A stretch of 30,073 nt of DNA from a virus. Positions 29,032 through 30,073 of the stretch are shown here, one piece after another. Location: positions 1 to 30,073 of IMG/VR virus record IMGVR_UViG_3300031951_008391, one strand, 5' to 3'. The notes under the pieces are model-generated. The model ran no database searches. It was not told where the DNA came from and was given only the letters and a program-made list of their open reading frames with translations. Each line of letters starts with the position of its first letter. Position 1 is the first letter of the stretch. Both the position numbers and the translations under genes were made by a program.

Positions 29032-29358
29032 TCACCCAAAAAATAGTTTTATAATACCAGAGAATAGAATGACACCAATCACTCCGTTCAAAATGATAAG
29101 TGCGCGGTCCTTCCACATAAAGCCTACTACGAACCAACCAACAGAGCCAATCCAACTGCCCACCATATCAATCCAATGCAGTTCGGGAATACCCGTTGCT
29201 CTTACACTTACAGCAAACAATGTGATAATACTTGCAATCCACTTGATATACCAAGTTATATCACCTTTAGGTGTAGTACTGTGCGAACTTTTTAGTTCTG
29301 CTACTGTAAACGATCTACCATCTGCTGTGGTAATAACTTCCTCATCACTTAGGGGCAT
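29032..29358 (-). CDS. membrane protein, DUF6552-like
   Basis: The 108-residue protein has a short polar N-terminus and three hydrophobic segments, with the pattern WYIKWIASII ... GSVGWFVVGFMWKDRALIILN. I associate this pattern with a small phage membrane family (DUF6552). The ATG at 29358 overlaps the previous stop as TAATG and lies 9 bases after AAGGA. An ATG at 29364 is an alternative. Inner-membrane location is likely, role unknown. Confidence 0.66.
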   Translation of the reverse strand: MPLSDEEVITTADGRSFTVAELKSSHSTTPKGDITWYIKWIASIITLFAVSVRATGIPELHWIDMVGSWIGSVGWFVVGFMWKDRALIILNGVIGVILFSGIIKLFFG

Positions 29359-29465
29359 TAGCATTCATCCTTAAAACATAGATAGGCGAGAATCAAGCAA
29401 AGTCCTACCAACCACGGGTAGCTGGGAAATAGCAACAATGCAATGATCAGAAACAAACAGCCCAT
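29358..29465 (-). CDS. tiny membrane protein, 35 aa
   Basis: The frame starts in a TAATG overlap with the previous gene and ends in a TAATG overlap with the next one. It encodes 35 mostly hydrophobic residues (MGCLFLIIALLLFPSYPWLV at the start), with three Cys. The coupling on both sides supports a real gene. Function unknown. Confidence 0.6.
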   Translation of the reverse strand: MGCLFLIIALLLFPSYPWLVGLCLILAYLCFKDEC

Positions 29466-29866
29466 TATCCGCGCCGCATCCTTGCAATTTCTTCTGCTTG
29501 CTTTTGATCAATGATAGGAACAGCGTTGCTCTTATGCATAGTTGCGATGCCCTTAATCAATGTACCAGTGTACACATTTTCCTTACGAGCATAAGTCGTG
29601 CCGATACCGTCACCCGATGGATACTTCTGACGATGGTCAGATACCTGATACTTAGGGAGAGGAGTACCCTTCAACTCAGGCTTGTACTTGCCCTGACGAT
29701 ACGTGATATATTCTTCAAGAGACTTTTCTTTACAACCAATCTTGCGCATAAGCTTGTTATGCTCACGGAAATCTTTTGCATATTTGGCGTTGATGGTTAC
29801 AGCTTTGCTTTTACGTTTCTTAGTAGAAATCGTAGAATAAGCCGGTCCGAGCAGATGCATGGTCAT
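29465..29866 (-). CDS. conserved phage protein, unknown function
   Basis: The 133-residue basic protein begins MTMHLLGPAYSTISTKKRKS and ends NAVPIIDQKQAEEIARMRRG. This start-and-end pattern is shared by many large-phage hypotheticals. AAGGAG lies 6 bases before the ATG, behind a strong promoter at 29887-29915. It opens the operon that runs down to 24390. A basic, promoter-proximal protein could bind nucleic acid. This is not shown. Confidence 0.7.
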   Translation of the reverse strand: MTMHLLGPAYSTISTKKRKSKAVTINAKYAKDFREHNKLMRKIGCKEKSLEEYITYRQGKYKPELKGTPLPKYQVSDHRQKYPSGDGIGTTYARKENVYTGTLIKGIATMHKSNAVPIIDQKQAEEIARMRRG

Positions 29867-29886
29867 AGTTGTCTCCTTACTATTCT

Positions 29887-29915
29887 GTTATAGCAAATTA
29901 TAGAGGCGTTGTCAA
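29887..29915 (-). promoter_or_regulatory. sigma70-type promoter, TTGACA-17-TATAAC
   Basis: On the minus strand TTGACA (29915-29910) and TATAAC (29892-29887) are 17 bp apart with an extended TGC. The -35 box contains the stop codon of the upstream gene. It shares an identical 14-base block around the -10 box with the promoter at 26986-27014. Confidence 0.85.
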
Positions 29916-30073
29916 CCAACTTTTAGTTTTTTCCAAAGATATGCCCGTTCAGAATACCATTCATCTTCTTCTCCGGACCAATCATAAAATCTACAACGCC
30001 ATGCTTTCTTTAGCCACAATGATTCGCCTGATATGTAGCATTTTCTAGGAAGAAACGATATTCGTCTGCTATG
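29912..30073 (-). CDS. partial conserved small phage protein (3' end of gene)
   Basis: The last 53 codons of a minus-strand gene are visible, cut by the window edge. The product ends with SGESLWLKKAWRCRFYDWSG, then a Tyr/Trp-rich EWYSERAYLWKKLKVG. The W-L-K-K-A-W and Y-Trp-acid pattern fits a small conserved phage protein I know only as hypothetical. Its TGA stop lies in the -35 box of the next promoter. Confidence 0.62.
   Translation of the reverse strand, partial: HSRRISFLPRKCYISGESLWLKKAWRCRFYDWSGEEDEWYSERAYLWKKLKVG

Noticed and set aside
1-30073. tRNA or rRNA genes
   Set aside because: I saw no cloverleaf-like run with conserved arms in the few intergenic stretches. None of the gaps is longer than about 90 bases.

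Overview
The window looks like part of a large tailed-phage genome of the T4-like myovirus kind, infecting a Gram-negative host. The evidence is tightly packed small genes with start/stop overlaps (TAATG, ATGA, ATGGCTAA) and strand-switching blocks. It also carries a T4-type 5'-3' exonuclease (RNase H), a dCMP deaminase, a QueE-type radical SAM enzyme, repeat-built fibre-like proteins and a holin/endolysin cassette. Two promoter vocabularies are visible. Host sigma70-type sites (TTGACA/TTGACT, 17 bp, TATAGT/TATAAC/TATAAT) lie mostly in the small-gene blocks. T4-late-like boxes (TATAAATA, GATAAATA, CATAAATA) lie before virion, lysis and some accessory genes. I cannot name the phage or host. A phasin-like protein and a lipoprotein hint at a proteobacterium.

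Layout. (1) 1-4412, plus: small membrane protein, QueE, GT4 glycosyltransferase, GalE-like epimerase and conserved phage proteins. (2) 4421-6202, plus: a promoter-led pair, a putative PD-(D/E)XK nuclease followed by an adenine methyltransferase whose motif order is circularly permuted. (3) 6206-9265, plus: RNase H and a run of conserved unknowns. (4) 9291-9987, plus: a late-type operon with a secreted EF-hand protein, a phasin-like protein and a tiny membrane protein. (5) 10000-12431, plus: small conserved genes, each cluster led by its own sigma70 promoter, several with dyad symmetry, ending at a strong two-way terminator. (6) 12470-22594, minus: late block of two repeat-rich fibre-like proteins, an IscA-type Fe-S carrier, Fe/Mn superoxide dismutase, SGNH hydrolase, translation initiation factor IF-1, small virion-type proteins, a large acidic protein and a HAD nucleotidase. 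(7) 22639-24400, plus: lysis cassette of M15 peptidase, lipoprotein, holin and GH19 endolysin. (8) 24390-30073, minus: dCMP deaminase, metallophosphoesterase, 2OG-Fe(II) oxygenase, DUF3850, an L7/L12-C-terminal-like protein, membrane proteins and small unknowns.

How it may work together. The sigma70-type promoters would let host polymerase transcribe the takeover genes first. The late boxes would then switch on fibres, internal proteins and lysis. The late block mixes virion genes with metabolic or stress genes (IscA, superoxide dismutase, nucleotidase) and IF-1. The dismutase and the nucleotidase both start with a short leader resembling T4 capsid-targeting sequences, so they may be packaged. 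Three genes in this block have a late-type box placed so that transcription would start at or one base before the AUG, with no Shine-Dalgarno sequence. Together with phage IF-1 and an L7/L12-like protein, this suggests the phage may adjust translation initiation. That link is inference.

Six genes shorter than 60 codons were found by direct reading: 4248-4412, 9889-9987, 11513-11623, 11625-11774, 20528-20707 and 29358-29465. A seventh, cut by the window end, is at 29912-30073.
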